Shown piece after piece: positions 38,401 through 53,400 of a DNA stretch of 64,000 nt (position 1 is its first letter; each line of letters begins with the position of its first letter). Origin of the DNA: Parus major (Eukaryota; Chordata; Aves; Passeriformes; Paridae); assembly GCF_001522545.3 (NCBI RefSeq), contig NC_031768.1, positions 5,578,320 to 5,642,319 on the forward strand. Direction: 5' to 3'. The position numbers and the translations under genes are program-made. Below the pieces are notes generated by a model. That model saw only the letters and a list, made by a program, of their open reading frames with translations, was not told the origin of the DNA and ran no database searches.

Positions 38401-41400
38401 GCTCTCCTTCCATTCTCCACCCACAGCACGTGAAGTGTTTAGATAAGTACCAAAGGCCCTACCCTTTGAACTTTGTCATGTGGAAAGAAAGGAAACAAGT
38501 GCTTTGATCTTGTCTTTCTCCTGGGGTATTTCTTTTTAACGTGTATCACTTGAACATTACTGCTTTCAGTTGTTGTGTGTTAGTACTTCATGTGCAGAAG
38601 CACTCTGTACTTGGTGTGGTATCACTGAGTGTCATGGGGTAGCTATTGAGTTCTTTCTGTATTTGTGGGCTGTCTGTTGACATCTGGATGGGGAGCAGAT
38701 TAATTCAGACATACATGGTTTAAAGGCTGAGGTAGGTGCTCCTAGAGCTTATCAGACTCTACTGTTACTCCCTAGTTATCATCTTTATGGGATGTTTAGG
38801 TCTTATTTGCTTTTGGTTCTGAAAGATGAAAACCCTTCTCTAGATGGCTTCTTGATTTTAATTATGATAGCATTCCAGAATTACTTTTCCTTCCTATATC
38901 CACATCCTTTCTTGTCCTTTTCAAGTTGCGGCTGATAATCATTTACTCTCTGGCCTCATTACTGACAGCCACAGAATAGTTTGGGTTGGGTGTTAGTGTT
39001 GAGACCAATCCACTGAATTGAATTTGCTGTGATACGGTTGAGTCGTCATCTTTCTTTTTTTTTTTTCCTTTTTTATTGTGTTTGTTTTTGTTTTTCCAAA
39101 ACACCTCAAACAAAACAATCTCCTCACCAACGCTCAAAAAAATACAAAAACTCCTACAACAAAATCTTTGAAGCAATTCTCAGACTTTTGTGCAGATGTT
39201 TTGGGTTTACTCCTAAGTTTGAATTCCAGGGTTACTTGGGGTTTTGGAATGTTTCATTTCAAATTCATAGAATTTGGTCAGATACAAGCAAAAATTCCTG
39301 TAGTGGTGTTGTTTGTTTTTTCTCCTTTATTTATTTTTTATTCTCCATCTTATTTTTTTCCTTTTTTTTTTTTTTAATATTTTGGAAAGTAGATCATAGG
39401 TACACCAACTACTGAGGCATCATATATATAGAGAATGAGACTTCTGCCATGCTTGAGGTCTGCTGTGTCGTAGGAAACTTGCTCAACACCACTCCAGAAA
39501 TAGTGATCTTTTGGGACTTTATGTTCTCTTATTTGTACAGGTCGTGCTCGTCTGCTTGCTGTGAGGTGCTCCCCTCCCTCCCTGCAGCCTAGCAGCACCC
39601 AGTTCACAATTTATTGTGCATATTTCCAGGCTGACAACCCTTACAATTCCTTGATGTACTTACTGGTCTCAGGGTTGGTCCTGTGTCAGTGCTGTGCTGG
39701 TGTTGCCTGCTGATAACTTCACTTTTAGTGTTCTTGGCTTGATCAGCTCAAACATGCTGATTACAGTAGATACAGGGTCCAGTTGAGCAGAACATGAAAT
39801 GTTGCAGCCCTTTGGGTGTTGGAAATACATGGTAGCAGCTTTGGTCTGCGTTCAAAGACAGCCAATGTATTTCACATTGAAGGTCTGTTATCACTTTTCT
39901 TCTAATCCTAGGGGGCTGTGTTGCCTTGATCATAAAACACATTCTTATGTGTATTTGATATGCCCTCAAAACCAATGCAGGAGGAAAAGCTGACTGGTTT
40001 TAAAATGAATATACCCGTTTTAAGCTGATAATGTGATGTGTCTGTCTGGAATAGCAGGGTGCTTACACATTATCCTTTAGTTCCTCTGTATTCAGTAGCA
40101 GTCCTTTTTACTTAAAATGTTGAATCCTGGAATATTTTTGTGGCAATCATTGAATTTTGAGGTGCAGGAAAAATACATTGCTATGCTACAGAGATAAAAT
40201 ATGTGGCTTGTTCTTTCCAGCAGACTTTGAGCTCACAGACTCTCATTTTGATATGGTCATTGTGCTGATGCTAAGTTACTAAGCCATGTTTCACTCTCTG
40301 TGGGCAGTAATGAGTTGCAAATCAATAGACTCTTCTTGGTTTGGCTCACAGAGGTGTAACTTGGTATAAAACAGCATTAACAATATGACTAACACTTGTT
40401 TCAGTATTTATTCAGGGCATTTGTTTGTGGTCTTAAATAGCATTTGGTATGGTACACTTAATTCAGATGGGATGAAGGTGAAGGATCAAGCATAAAGTAC
40501 TTTTATGGAGAAATAGGGCTAAAGTATTAATTGTTTTTGTTTTGGCTTTTAGCTGTTTTATGAAATTGCATTGTTGAATAATAGCTAATGTGGTCAGGCA
40601 TCAAAAGAGCTGTTTTTGCTTGTTCTTGCACTTAATCAGACTTGTAAACTTTAATTTTTTAATATACTTTATTGTGTGGTGACAGTATTGTGCTAGTGCT
40701 GGTCATCAAAATACTGTATGTGCAAATAATAATATATATGATAAAATTGGGGAAAAGAGAGTGAACTAGAAAAGGATTTCTAAGATGAACTAAAGAAGGA
40801 TAAAGGAAGCAGGAGGCAATGCCTGGTTTTGTGTCTAGCTGTGAGATTGGGGGGTGGGAGGGAGAAGAAAGAATGTCAGATACTTCTTCAGCTGCAGCTT
40901 CCAGTTCCACAGGAAGGTGAGAAGAGCTTCCCTTTCTGGTGTGCAGAATGATTGTGAAAAGGAAAACCACCAGGAAATAGCAGAATTGTGTACAAGGCTG
41001 TTAAAATCTTAGTTAATGTTTTGTCCTTGTCATAGGCTCCTTGTACCTAAGAGAATTTAAGAATTGTTGTTGAAGGGTTACTGGTAATATATTTTTTTCA
41101 TGTGCTAAACACTCCATTTTGCCCCAACTTGTGTAGAAGGAGCTCTGGCAATGGTGTTGTATTTAATGTAGGTGTTTGGGACCTGCATTGTGTTAAAAGA
41201 CCTCATATTTCTGAAGACTTCAAGAGCAGGGTTGTATTCTTGTGTTTTTGTATTAACAGCCCCAGATAAAGAGGAGAGAGGAATGATGTCCAGTAAAGCA
41301 CAAAACGTGCTAAACCAAATTTTCTTGGGGTAGGACCAGCTACAGAAGGATAGGAACCACTCTCTACCCAGTCTTCTGGTTTGGGAAGTCTAAATTCTGG

Positions 41401-44400
41401 AGTATTTTTAAATTTTATTTTATTTCATTTTTTTAACCAAAGACTCCAGCTAAGGAGCTGCTTGTCTTGTTTTTGGAGTTGGACCAGCTTTATAATACTC
41501 TTTTTGGTATATGGATTATGTTGCTGTGTGGAAAATCACAATAGGAAGTTTGTAACAGTGTATGTATTATGTGCCTGCTTAAAAGTGTTGTATTAAGTCT
41601 TGTGAGTGATTTAAAAAAATCTAGTTCTATGCTGGACTCCAGTTTCCACATAGTAGACAAAATTAAATGTTCTTAATAAAAGCAGACCATTAGTAGAATA
41701 GCATATTAACATATATTCTATAATTTGCACATGCTAATATATGAATGCCTTTCATTTTTAGGTGCTGGAGATCAGAATTTATTTACTTCCTTGTATCCTA
41801 CACTTTCTCAGCAGCTTCCTAGAGAACCCATGGAATGGAGGAGGTAAACTTACATTATATTCTGTGATACTGTCTCAATGTCCATTTTTTGACTTGAGTA
41901 AATATGTATTTGTTGTGTTCTGAGGAGCTTTTACCGTAAATTGAGTCGAACAGAGGAACTGATTTGAAGAAATTGGAGAAACTAGATAATCAAAGTGAAT
42001 GTTGTGCACTTCAGGATGATCTTTTCAACCCTTCAACTTTGCCTGAAGAAAAATTATAGTAATGCTGTGTTCCTCCTCTTGATTTTGTGGTTTGCAGATT
42101 TGTCTTGGTGTGCTTTGATGTACTTTGGCAGCTGTGTTCAGAAAGTGATATGTTTTCTTCTCAGTGAGAATATAGGTAGACCTCACATGGAGTTAGATGT
42201 ACTTCCCTTCAGAAATCTTGGTATGGCACTGTTTTGTGATTTTTTTTTGAAAAAAATATTTGGGGAATTCTCCTATTTGGTGTTTTCTACTTGTCCTAGA
42301 GATACAGAAAATCTTTTACTGGAAGAAAGCGGAAGAGCTTCTAGCTTCTGTTCTTCAAAAAGGAGCTTTTATCTTATTTCAAGCAATACCAAAATTTAGT
42401 TGACTTTATACAAACTGCAGTGAGTGTAGTTTATGGGTTTCCAGTGCCAGAGTATTTCAATTTATTTCTCTTCCCCACAACACATGTTCATTTTTCTGTT
42501 CTGTCCACTAATTTCAGTTTTTAAACTCTGTAGGTCTTATGGCCGTGCTCCGAAGATGATTCACCTGGAATCCAACTTTGTGCAGTTTAAAGAGGAGCTA
42601 CTACCCAAAGAGGGGAATAAAGCCCTTTTGACTTTTCCCTTCCTTCATATTTATTGGACAGAATGTTGTGTAAGTACTCAGAAAAACTCAAATTTTAAAA
42701 ATAAATTGTTCACATAAGCATGGAAAGCAAGTGAAAATAACAGACAGCACAAACAGAAAGTCAAAGCAATTAAGTCTGTGTTGCATAAGCATGCATACCT
42801 GATATGTTGCTGGAAACAAAACTTACCTTGAGCACTTCATTCCAAAAGTAGTATCTTTGTAATGTTACTTGACACTAAGAGGACAGGCATTTGAATAACC
42901 TGTTTCCAGTACTTTGTCACAAAAAGGCTCAGGATCTTACAGTGATACTGGAGTGGCACAAGGCACTTTCTTCGTAACACAGAAATGTGGCCAGGCTAGT
43001 TCAGTTATGATCTGTTGTTGCACTCAAATCTAAAGTTATGCTCTTTTCCCTTTAGTTCCATCTTCTCTGTATGTCAGGTACTGGTGGATGTCAGCAGTTT
43101 AACTGGGCAAGATTTGGAATGTCTTAATCCTGTTTATCTCCAGTTCACTGCCTTTTGGTTTGCCTCTGTTGTGAATTAATTATCCACTTGAAGGACACAG
43201 GCGACATCTGATCTGTGACCAGTCAAAAAGAACAGCCTTAAGAATTATCTGAATATATTTGTGTAACATCAACCCAGAAGCAAAATAATTCCAAACAATG
43301 CTTCTGGTTTTTTAAAAAAATATATATTTATGAAAAAGCTTTTAAACAGGTTGAGATTTGAGCAGTACAGAAGGTGCAAATATCACACTTCTGTTACTAT
43401 GTGAAAATAAAAGAGTTTGGCTTTGTAATTTCAAACATGTTTTTATTGTAAAGCTCTAGAAGGTGTAAAATAAAGATCTTAAATGATGTTTAAAAATTTT
43501 AATTTCAGTCATCTAAAGAATGATAATGTACCAAATACTATATTTGCTGTTAACCAAAATACTGGAAATCAATTAAATTAAAAGATTAGAGTTTCACTAT
43601 GCTTTACCTCATTTAATTTTTTTCAGTAAGTGAACTTACTGTCACTAATTCCATTTGATATGTCTTTCTGTTTGCCTTCTTTTGGAACAAAACTTGCCTT
43701 TTGAAATTGTTCAGAATGTTTGTTTGATTTGATGATTCACACTTCTCATCCCAGGACACGGAAGTGTACAAAACCACAGTCAAGGATGACATCACCAAGT
43801 GGCAGAACGTTCTCAAAGCTCACAGCTCAGTGGACTGGCTGATTGTGGTGGTTGAGAGTGATGCCAAGAAAAAGAACAAAACCAATATCCTTCCCCGAAC
43901 CTCTATCGTAGATAAAATAAGGAATGACTTCTGTAACAAGCAAAGTGACAGGTGAGCATTCCTGGGCTTGCAAACATTTTCATCTTTTGACTGGTGTGCT
44001 GATTTATAAATTCATCTCCATATGCAAGACATTTAAAGACTTCCCTTGATATCCAGCATTCAGACTGGTGGCTCAGTAAGATCTGTGCTTAGAAGGAGGC
44101 TGGTACAAAGAATAAAGGGAGAAATTTTATTTTCAGTTCTTCCTGGGTTTTGTGGCAGCTTTGAAATGTGTTTCAAATAGTTTTTGAATATCTCCTCCTG
44201 GCTAAGAGAGGTTTAAGGGGAACAGTGTGATGATAATCAGCTTTTAGACCTTCAGGGTTTTTTGTTTGCTTAGAAGCATGAAAAATCTTACCAGAGTTAC
44301 AGGTATTGGGAGTGATGTTAGTAGGGAATATGAAGTAGGGCTGATTTTTTGCCATTGTACTCTTTGCTGGTCACTTAATCACCTTTCCACTCTGAAACAA

Positions 44401-47400
44401 TTGACATGAGTCTAGTTTCTTCAGATGTTTTTATTCTAAGGAAATAGTAATGAATGTATGAAACTGTTTTCACTTTCATTAAAGCCAACAAAACAGGGGT
44501 TTCTAACCAGAAATAGTGTTTTATGTGGATGAGAGACCTTCCTGTCTTTGGAGATATCATTAATTTTCTGGATGTTAATAAATTGTGATAGAAAAACTGT
44601 GTAAGGAAGATGCTCTGAAAAAGTCGATTTATTTGTGAATCAGTGGGATCTGTTTATTTTCTGAGAAAAGCAGGGGGAGTTTTAGCAAATAGGATGTGTA
44701 AAACCAGATTGAGATATTTCAAGAATATATTATGGATGATTATTTCAAGTGAGATAAATATATGTTTCTATATAGATAGATATATTGATACAGATATCTA
44801 ATCAGGATCTAGTAGATCCTGATTTGTATTTTTTATAATCTTTACCAGGAGTAGCTATATTTGCTGTTCTGCTGATTTGTATTGCTAGGCAGACTTTCTT
44901 TTTCTAGGCTAATTTCTAGGATTTTCTACAGCATTACTTATATTTAAGTAGTTAGAATAATGTATCCATTATTTTCTTCCAAAAAAAAAAAAAAAAAAAG
45001 ATTTAGAGTACTCATTCTGGCTAAAACACTTAACTCTTCTCATAAACTATATCATGTGAAAAAGTTTTTTAAAAGCTACCAAGCCCCAGCCAAAAAAAAA
45101 CCACCAACCCAAAACCCCAACATAGCTGCCTCCAAACAAACAAACATAACCCTCAACCTTGGTTTTTTTTTCCTCTGATTAATGTGGAAGAAAAACTAAA
45201 TATTGTTCACTCTGGATTTGTCAGGAATGCACAGTATTCAACTGGGCATTTATATGTGAATTATATGTTTTCCTCCTCAAATTCAGTTTTATCAATCTCT
45301 TTACAGATGTGTGGTACTTTCTGACCCTTTGAAAGACTCTTCCCGTTCTCAGGAATCTTGGAATGCCTTCCTGACCAAACTCAGGACATTGCTTCTCATG
45401 TCCTTTACCAAAAACTTAGGCAAGTTTGAAGATGACATGAGAACTCTGAGAGAGAAAAGGACTGAGCCAGGATGGAGCTTCTGCGAGTACTTCATGGTCC
45501 AGGTAAGAGTCTCTTGATATTGAAGAAAATACTTGAGTCCTAGTTTTAAAAATGATGCTTTTTTGTTGTAGTTGGATTTCTGGTACTTTTAATGTTTTGA
45601 TCATTCTTTGAGGGTTGAGGCAGGAATTATGGAGACTGGTTTAAAAGCAGGTTTGAGTTACCTTTTAATAAGTTAATGCAGTAATACAGTTTCCCAGTGT
45701 TAAAAAAGCAGAATCTCTTCAGGCTTGTCAAAGTTTTATGAAGCTCAATTGGAGCAAACAAATTGCATCTAAAAAGTGTTTTAGTAGTTGATCTTGGATT
45801 TGGGGTAAATGTCCCATTACTGTGCATACACACTCTAACTCACAATTGGTATTTAATATGAATGTGGCTGTTTTCTTTGTTCAGATTGTTCTTAGTATTT
45901 GTGGAAGTGATGTTTAGAAAAGTGTCTCTTTTGAAGTAATCCATATAGAGAGTGCCATGAATTCTATTTTTTATGTAGTTATAAATACAATTCTGTTTTA
46001 GCTGATTTAAAGAAAAGCAAGAACCCCTTGTTTGATAAAATCAAAGTCTCAATTCCTTTGGAATTTTCTTGTCCCTGTACAGTGCTGATCTCTACCACAT
46101 CCTCATGTCTCCTTTGACTGCATGTGCTGTCTTTTGCATAGGATATATCTAATTTTGAGGCCTTTTCTACTTAGCAGTTTGGTTTTGTGTACAAAAAACC
46201 CTTTTATGATGTGCTGCAACTGATGCCTTCATGGTGTAAACTGAGAGGAAATCATGAATACTATTATGGGAGATGAGTCTTCAGCATTTATTATTTTATT
46301 TATTTAAATTCAAACTTTTAATAGATTTATGACCAATATCTTGTAGTGAATCAGGATCTGGACACACATCAAAATTTACTGGCAGAGCTGTACAAAATTT
46401 CTTTTTGTGAACCTCCCTGGGTTGGGAAGAAATCTGCTCCAATGGCAGGTTTTTATTTATGTGTGAAATTAAAATTAAAAAAAAAAATAGCTCTGTGGAT
46501 GGATGGGGATAATACTGTAATAGGCTGTAATACCAGACATGAATAATGTCAATAATTACAAAATAATAACAAATAATGTTTCCTGTATTGCTTGTGTGCC
46601 AAAAGGAAGAGCTGGCCTTTGTCTTTGAGATGCTGCAGCAGTTTGAGGATGCCCTGGTGCAGTATGATGAGCTGGATGCCTTGTTCTCTCAATATGTTGT
46701 CAACTTTGGGGCTGGTGGTAAGTGTCTGAAAATGTGAACTAAATGTTGAGTGCAGGGATCCCTGCACTGTGCTGAGCAGTCCTGTGCTTTGGGCAGTCAC
46801 AGGGAGGCTGCACCAGGCAGTTTGTGCTCTTGTTTTATGTTGTGTGCAAACACAATTGTCCATCAGTTACAGTATTATCAAAATTTTGTTTCTTGTCTCT
46901 GAGTCTTAGAAGCAATTTTTAATGAAAACCTGTGTTTTGCTCTAATGGGATGATTGTTACAACCAGAACCCTGAGCTGTGAAATGACACAAGTATTGATC
47001 TGGCTGAGATACAGCTGCTGTTTTTATAGCTGACTGCTAGGTTTTTCACTAAAGAGCTTTCTGGAAAAGTGCATTCAGTGTTGCCTCAAATTACACAAGA
47101 TGTTTGGTAATCACTCCAAAACTTAGTAGAAATAGGTGCTTAATCTGCACTACAGAAGATTTAACTTCATTTTCAAGAAAAATTACTGTGCAAGAAGTAT
47201 CAAATAGCTTTAAACTGTTTTTATGAGCTAAAGCACATGCTGTTATATAACAGCTTTAATGAGCTATGTTTTATGAATCTGGTGAAAATACAGTGCAGGA
47301 GTAATTGCAGTGAAACAGATTTGTGCTGAACCCAGTGAAATACCTGGAAGTGGGGGCACATCCTTGATTGCTGAGTAAGAAATACTTAAGCAGATAAAGC

Positions 47401-50400
47401 TTGTTTGTTTTGAACTTCAGGTAGGCTTAATTGCTAATAAATAAACTACAGACAGGTTGTCACTATACTGATAACAAACATAGAATTAAGACAAAATGCC
47501 TGTGGAAATTGAATGTGAAATTCAGTTATCTTAGCTTGCTGGGGAAATTCTGGTGGTTTTGTGGTTTGCTTTTTGAAGTTAAGTCATTTATCCATGTGAT
47601 AAACTTGGGAAGGACTAAGGCAGCTCAGATCTCTGGAGGGAGGATGAAGAGGCTTTCCTAGAAAGCAGTGGTTGATTCTTGGATATTAACTTTGTTTATT
47701 TAGATGGTGCAAACTGGCTGACGTTTTTTTGCCAGCCAGTGAGAAGTTGGAATGGCTTAATTCTGCGGAAACCAATAGACATGGAGAAGAGAGAGCTGAT
47801 TCAGAACCAAGAGGCGACGCTGCTGGACCTGCGCAGTTACCTGTTCTCTCGGCAGTGCACGTTGTTAATCTTCCTGCAGAGGCCATGGGAGGTTTCCCAG
47901 CGAGCACTGGAGCTTCTTCACAACTGTGTGCAGGAACTCAAGCTGCTGGAAGTGAGTCAGTGTCATCTATTCCACTATGTAAATCTAATGAGATGTTTCA
48001 AATTTAGCTGTTGCTGACCAGCATTCAATAAGCACTGGCTGGGAGTTACCAAAATGATGCTTTAATAACAATTGTGCTGCACATGATTGTGTCATCATGA
48101 GGATGTCTTTGGCAAGAAATTTGGAGACATCACATCTGGGAACCAAATCTGTTTAGTTAAATTGTTTTAGTTTTCACCTAGAAGGTTATTCTCTAAACTG
48201 GTAGTTATTTGCCTGGCTTTTTCATGGATTTATTACCAATCTGTTGAACTGTAGTTCCCCTAATTTAAATCTATAGCAGTGTTGTATTGAAGGAAATAAG
48301 TGGTTATTATGCTGTTATGCAGGTTAATCCTCTGTAACAAAAAGAAGAGATTATTTCTGAATATCACTTTGTGTCTTACCCATGTCCTCATCCCATGGGT
48401 GCTCTGTTAGTTTTATCTGTGCCATTATAACAGCAGCTGCTAACTTTTGTCTGTCTGACATCGTGGTAGTAAGTTCCATCTGTTCATCTGCATTTAAAAA
48501 CTGCAAATCTGCTTCAGATGCTTTGCTGAACACCTTCATGTGTTCTCAAACTAATGTGTAATTCCCACAGATAGTATGATTTGTGTGTGCATTTTGTGGT
48601 GTTTTTTCTTTTGTTTTGTTTTTAATTTCCAAAATGCAGTCTTCTAGATCTCTGAAGGCCTTTCCTTCAGTTCCCCTTTTGCTGCACCCACTATTTGGAG
48701 TTTTCCTCTGCACTGTCTCATTTCTGCTGCTCCTCTCTTGCTGTGGTGGTCCAAACTGAATGCAGTGTCCTGACTGTGAGACAGTGACACTTAATTGTGC
48801 ATAGCCTGTACTTCCCCCTGTTGTGATCCTTTTTCTTAATGCAGGCAAACCTCTTAACATGGCCACTGAACACACAGCAGAAATCTAAACTACTCTGTTC
48901 TTAGGATCCTTGTATTCCTGAAAATTCTTTCAGAATTCAGATCTTTATTATTTCTCCAAGTTCATTGTGCTCATACTTTGGACTTTTCTATCCCATTAGT
49001 TATCTAGTTTTTTATAGGTTTCAGGACTTTTATGGTCTTTCTAAAAGGAACATTTTTGCATGGGTTATGAACAGGATTTTGAAACACCATTATTGTGTCT
49101 ATATTCCGTGTATTTAGTTATGCTCATCTTTATCTTAATTCTTGAAAAGATTCTAGTATCAGACTCTCTTGTCTTTCTCTGTCCTTCTCTTTTTGTATTT
49201 TTTTGTTTGTTTCCATCTCCATTTTTTAATTAATTGTCCATGACAGATGTTTTATCCTTTGATGAATAAGCTTATTTTTGTGAAGGAATCTTTGAGACTA
49301 ATTTGTTTCTTCCAGGTTTTTAACACTTCACTATACTTCCATTTCAGTCTCAATTAGAACTGATGTCTCCTTAGGAAAGTAGCAGTCTATTTACAGAAAT
49401 TTTTTCCTAACTCTGTTTTCCTTAAGCTGAGTTTTCAGATTTTTGGAATTTTTCCAAGACCTATTAGTCTTCCTTTCCTTCTCTTGCATCTTGATGAATG
49501 TATCAAATCTAGTTAATATGTTTTGTGAACTAATATATATAAATTATTCAGTAGGCAGCAAGAGTTGGGCTGTGCTTTGTGTATTCTGCGAGTAAACTCT
49601 TCTAAGAGGTTTTGCTGTATACAGTACATTTGCTGAAGTATTTTCTCATCTGAAAATGTTTTATTTCCCAGTTAATTTTACCTGTTCATCTCCAGGTCTC
49701 AGTTCCTCCTGGAGCTTTGGATTGCTGGGTGTTTTTGAGTTGCTTGGAAGTCTTGCAGAGAATAGAGGGCTGCTGTGATAGGGCTCAAATAGATGCAAAT
49801 ATTTCCCACACAGTTGGCCTGTGGAGTTATGCCACGGAGAAGGTGAGTGAATGATGTGTGGGGTGGTGGTATTACAATGTTGAAATAGAATATTTGTTTC
49901 CCTGGAACAGATTTTGTCTTTTTTATTGTAGAATATAATACTGGATTCTGTACATTCTCCTGAATCTAGTCTAGATGAGACATCCATGTTTATATTCATT
50001 TTTTCCTTTGTCATTTGAAGTCTGGGAATTACAAGGGTTTGTTCTCTTTTTCTGTTCCCTCCATTCCTCATCATTTGATAATTAATCACTAGTTTGATTA
50101 AACTCTAGAATGAGCTCAGTCCACATTGGCTGAGCAGGAGAGCATGTGAATTTCAGATACAGCAGAAAAAATGCCCAGATTTGGATGCATTTACCATTAA
50201 AAATGGAGATTACAGCAGTCTGTTTACACAGCTCACTATTTCTCCAGCATGTTGGTGCAGCAGTACTGGGCCCCTGCCTTCACTGAGGGCATTACCCTTG
50301 GTGTCCTGTGAAAAAGACAAATAATTTCCAATTTGTCAGTTACCAGCCTTTACCATAAATGTTCTAAAGTGAACTTTTCAGTTTGGTTAAACTGCTTCCC

Positions 50401-53400
50401 TAACTTTCAAGTTCTTACTCTTTTCCTATGAAAGATGTGATGTTTGAGGTTGTTACTGCTTTCCACAGTTGAAAAACATTTTAGAAAGAAGGTAAACTCC
50501 AGAAACTACTGAAATAGTCTCCTGTGGTGTGTGTGGATGTTTTTGAAGACCAACATCTTTTGAAGACTCACCTTTTTGTTTGCATAGCCTGTAGAATATT
50601 TGCTATTTATTTTAATCATAGTTTGCTCATTTTTCAGTAGACTTAATAATCCTGTAATTGAGCCTTTGAGGTCCTTGTTTTATTACAAAAGCAGGGAAAT
50701 GAAATTTCACCTTGAAGAGTTATTGCTAAGATGAAAAAGAGGGAGGTGGAGATCAGAATAAAGGAAGCAAAGAATTGTTTAAAATGGCAATTGGTGCATC
50801 AGATTCTTCCTATGCTCCTTAGAAGTTTCTATGGAAGATAAGTTACAATGTAAGATGGTAATGTTCTTCCCTTCCATCATTTTTCTAACACAATGGGTAA
50901 AGGGAAGAATTTCAGGATAATGAGTGACAGTAAGGTGGAACTGACTGAATGAAGAAATTTAGCAACTAGTGACAAAATTAAGAGGGGTTTAAAATAAATT
51001 AAAAAAAAAAGGTTAATATTCATCCCCATTTCATATGTGACAAGCTGAGACCTGTATTCCATTGCAGGCTTAATCAGTAGTTGATTGAGTTTTCTAAGTA
51101 AATGAGCCAAATGGCCAATAGATAAGAGCTTCTTTAAGACAGAATTCTGCATCTTGAGCCACCAACTGCTGTCTAGAAGGGGTTTTATGGTAGTTAACTG
51201 TATTAATGCTGTTAGCTGTGCTAATCTCTTTCAGGAAGGTTTTCTCCTAAGTACAATACTTCAGGTGAATTTGCAAGCTACCTAATCCCTGTACTGCAGA
51301 CTTGCCTGCTTTTCTTGATTATGCAGTTTTCAAAAATACAGACACAGCTATTAGAAATAATCTTTGGTCATAACTGCTGAACATCTCAAGCTTTGTTGGT
51401 GTTTGTGATGAAAACCAGAAGGATTTACTCAGATTAGGTGTTGTGCATGTAAGGATCTGTGTGTGTAGGCATGTTCCAATATTCAAGTCAGTAACTTATA
51501 TGCAATTTAGTTCCTTAACAAATTACTTTATATTGGGAGAATAACAGTTAATTTTAGGATCCTGTAAGCAGCATAATATGAAAGCAATGAAAATGGAATG
51601 ATGTAATAGAGCAAGAGGAGTTTTATATTGATTTTATAGCCTATTAAAAGCAAGCATCTGGCTTCTCTTGTAGTTGAAATCTCTGGGTTACCTGTGTGGA
51701 CTTGTGTCAGAGAAGGGACCCAATTCAGAAGACCTTAACAGGACTGTGGATCTGTTAGCAGGGCTGGGAGCAGAGCGCCCTGAAACAGGTATTTCCAGGA
51801 ACAGTGCAGTTCCTCCCAATAGCTGACATTGTCTGAAATGCAGAGCACAGAAGTACATCAGTAAGAAGAATTTTCAAGTATCCCTACATATACACAAACA
51901 CATTGATAGAACTTTATCTCTTAAAAGTTCTTTTAATGCCAGTTTAGTTTTTCTAATTATTAATGCATCTCCTTACTGCTGCAAGTGTAAGTTTTTCCAT
52001 TGGTACTCCACTTCCCAGCATTTAGATGAATGGTCTTGAACAACACTGGATTTGAATTAAGGTCTTAATGCTTTCAGACAAGTATTTAAAATAAAATTAC
52101 TGGAAAAACAAATGGAGGATACCTGATTGTGTGCAAATGGATAACCTGCACCAGGAACTACAAAGTGATATTAGTTTCTAGTTTTCTCTCCACTTTCTAC
52201 TGGAGAAAAAGCAGGGATGGGGCATGGAGGGATGCTGTTCTCGGAATGTGTTTGTAAGTGACACCTCTTGTCCTGCTTTTTTCCAAAGCCAATGCATCAC
52301 AGAGCCCTTACAAGAAACTCAAAGAGGCCTTATCATCTGTAGAAGCTTTTGAAAAACACTACTTAGTAAGTATGACTTTTGCTTATTTATAATAGTTTTG
52401 TGTGTTTATACTGTGGATTACATAGGGCCAAAGTTTTCAAACCTGAGAAGATACATTGAGAACATAAATCTGTATTTCCATATTTTGGTCTCAAAGGTTA
52501 TTTCTTGCACACTGAGTGCAAGGCTGATTTGTTTAACAGGCTGTAGGGGCCCCAAGTTTCAAACATTTGTGTTAACTTTAATATTTACAGTTATGAGCTG
52601 GAGGTTATTATCTGTGGGTATGTATACTTAGATATTAAAAAAGCCAATGTCATGGCTGTCACCTTCTGCTATCCCAAATTCAGAATTAACTGATTCTTTC
52701 CCAGAAGAATATTGATGTGTGAATTCAGCTTCCCTTTAAATGGCTTGGGCTTGAATTTTGCAATGGGTATTGCATGATTAAAGTTATACTGTTGATTTTT
52801 TTTAATATATAAACTGTGGGACATCTGTGGATAGCAGGTTTGTATTTGGCATAGATTGATACACAGTGAGGATTCTAATATTGTGCATGTTTATTTCCTG
52901 ACAGCTCCCCTGCTGAGGAGCCATTGTAATGATTTCAGGTTTTTTTGTTTTGCTGGTTTAGTTTTTCAAATAGAAAATTGTTAAATAAAACAAAAAACTC
53001 TTGACTGTCGCAAGATTTTTTGAGGGCTTGGTTTGACAGTTTTTGTTAGTTTTTTTAAAACTTTTTTCCCTTAAATAGTTTTCCTTTAAAATTTCTCATA
53101 TTTACATATGGCCAATATGATTTTCTGGAAAAAACCTGAAGAAAAATTGAATACTTTTCTTGAAACATGACAACAGTGATATTCAATTTTACAGAGTTTT
53201 ATCAAAAGGAAAAAAACTCTAAACATTTTGTCTGAAGATACTGGGTTTCACTTTTGTTCTTCATTTATTTATAGGACTAGCTGTGTAACTGGATCAGAAT
53301 TAAAATCTTCAGAGTTGCCACCTTCTCCTACTATTCAGTTCCAAATTGCACCTGAAGATCTCTGCTAAGCTTAGCAGTGACTTCCTAAATTTAAGAAACT

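Larger units (their letters stand above)
32445..41761 (+). other. TRAPPC10: TRAPPC10 intron 1 (9.3 kb) with CR1 insertions
   Basis: This is the longest intron in the window. It holds CR1 pieces at 33046-33262 (+), 37773-38425 (-) and a tip at 38967-39000 (-). It also has a 30-bp tandem duplication (36593-36652) and T-rich tracts at 39053-39080 and 39350-39376. The remaining sequence is unique. First introns often carry enhancers, but no specific element can be named. Confidence 0.75.
43952..45306 (+). other. TRAPPC10: TRAPPC10 intron 4 with palindrome and A19 tract
   Basis: The intron contains a 25-bp inverted repeat (44800-44824) within an A/T-rich run, and 19 consecutive A at 44981-44999. 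No transposon body is recognisable next to the A tract. Confidence 0.7.

Noticed and set aside
48660..48860. Possible CR1 fragment in TRAPPC10 intron 7
   Set aside because: Only short, scattered resemblance to the CR1 consensus; not enough to annotate without an alignment.
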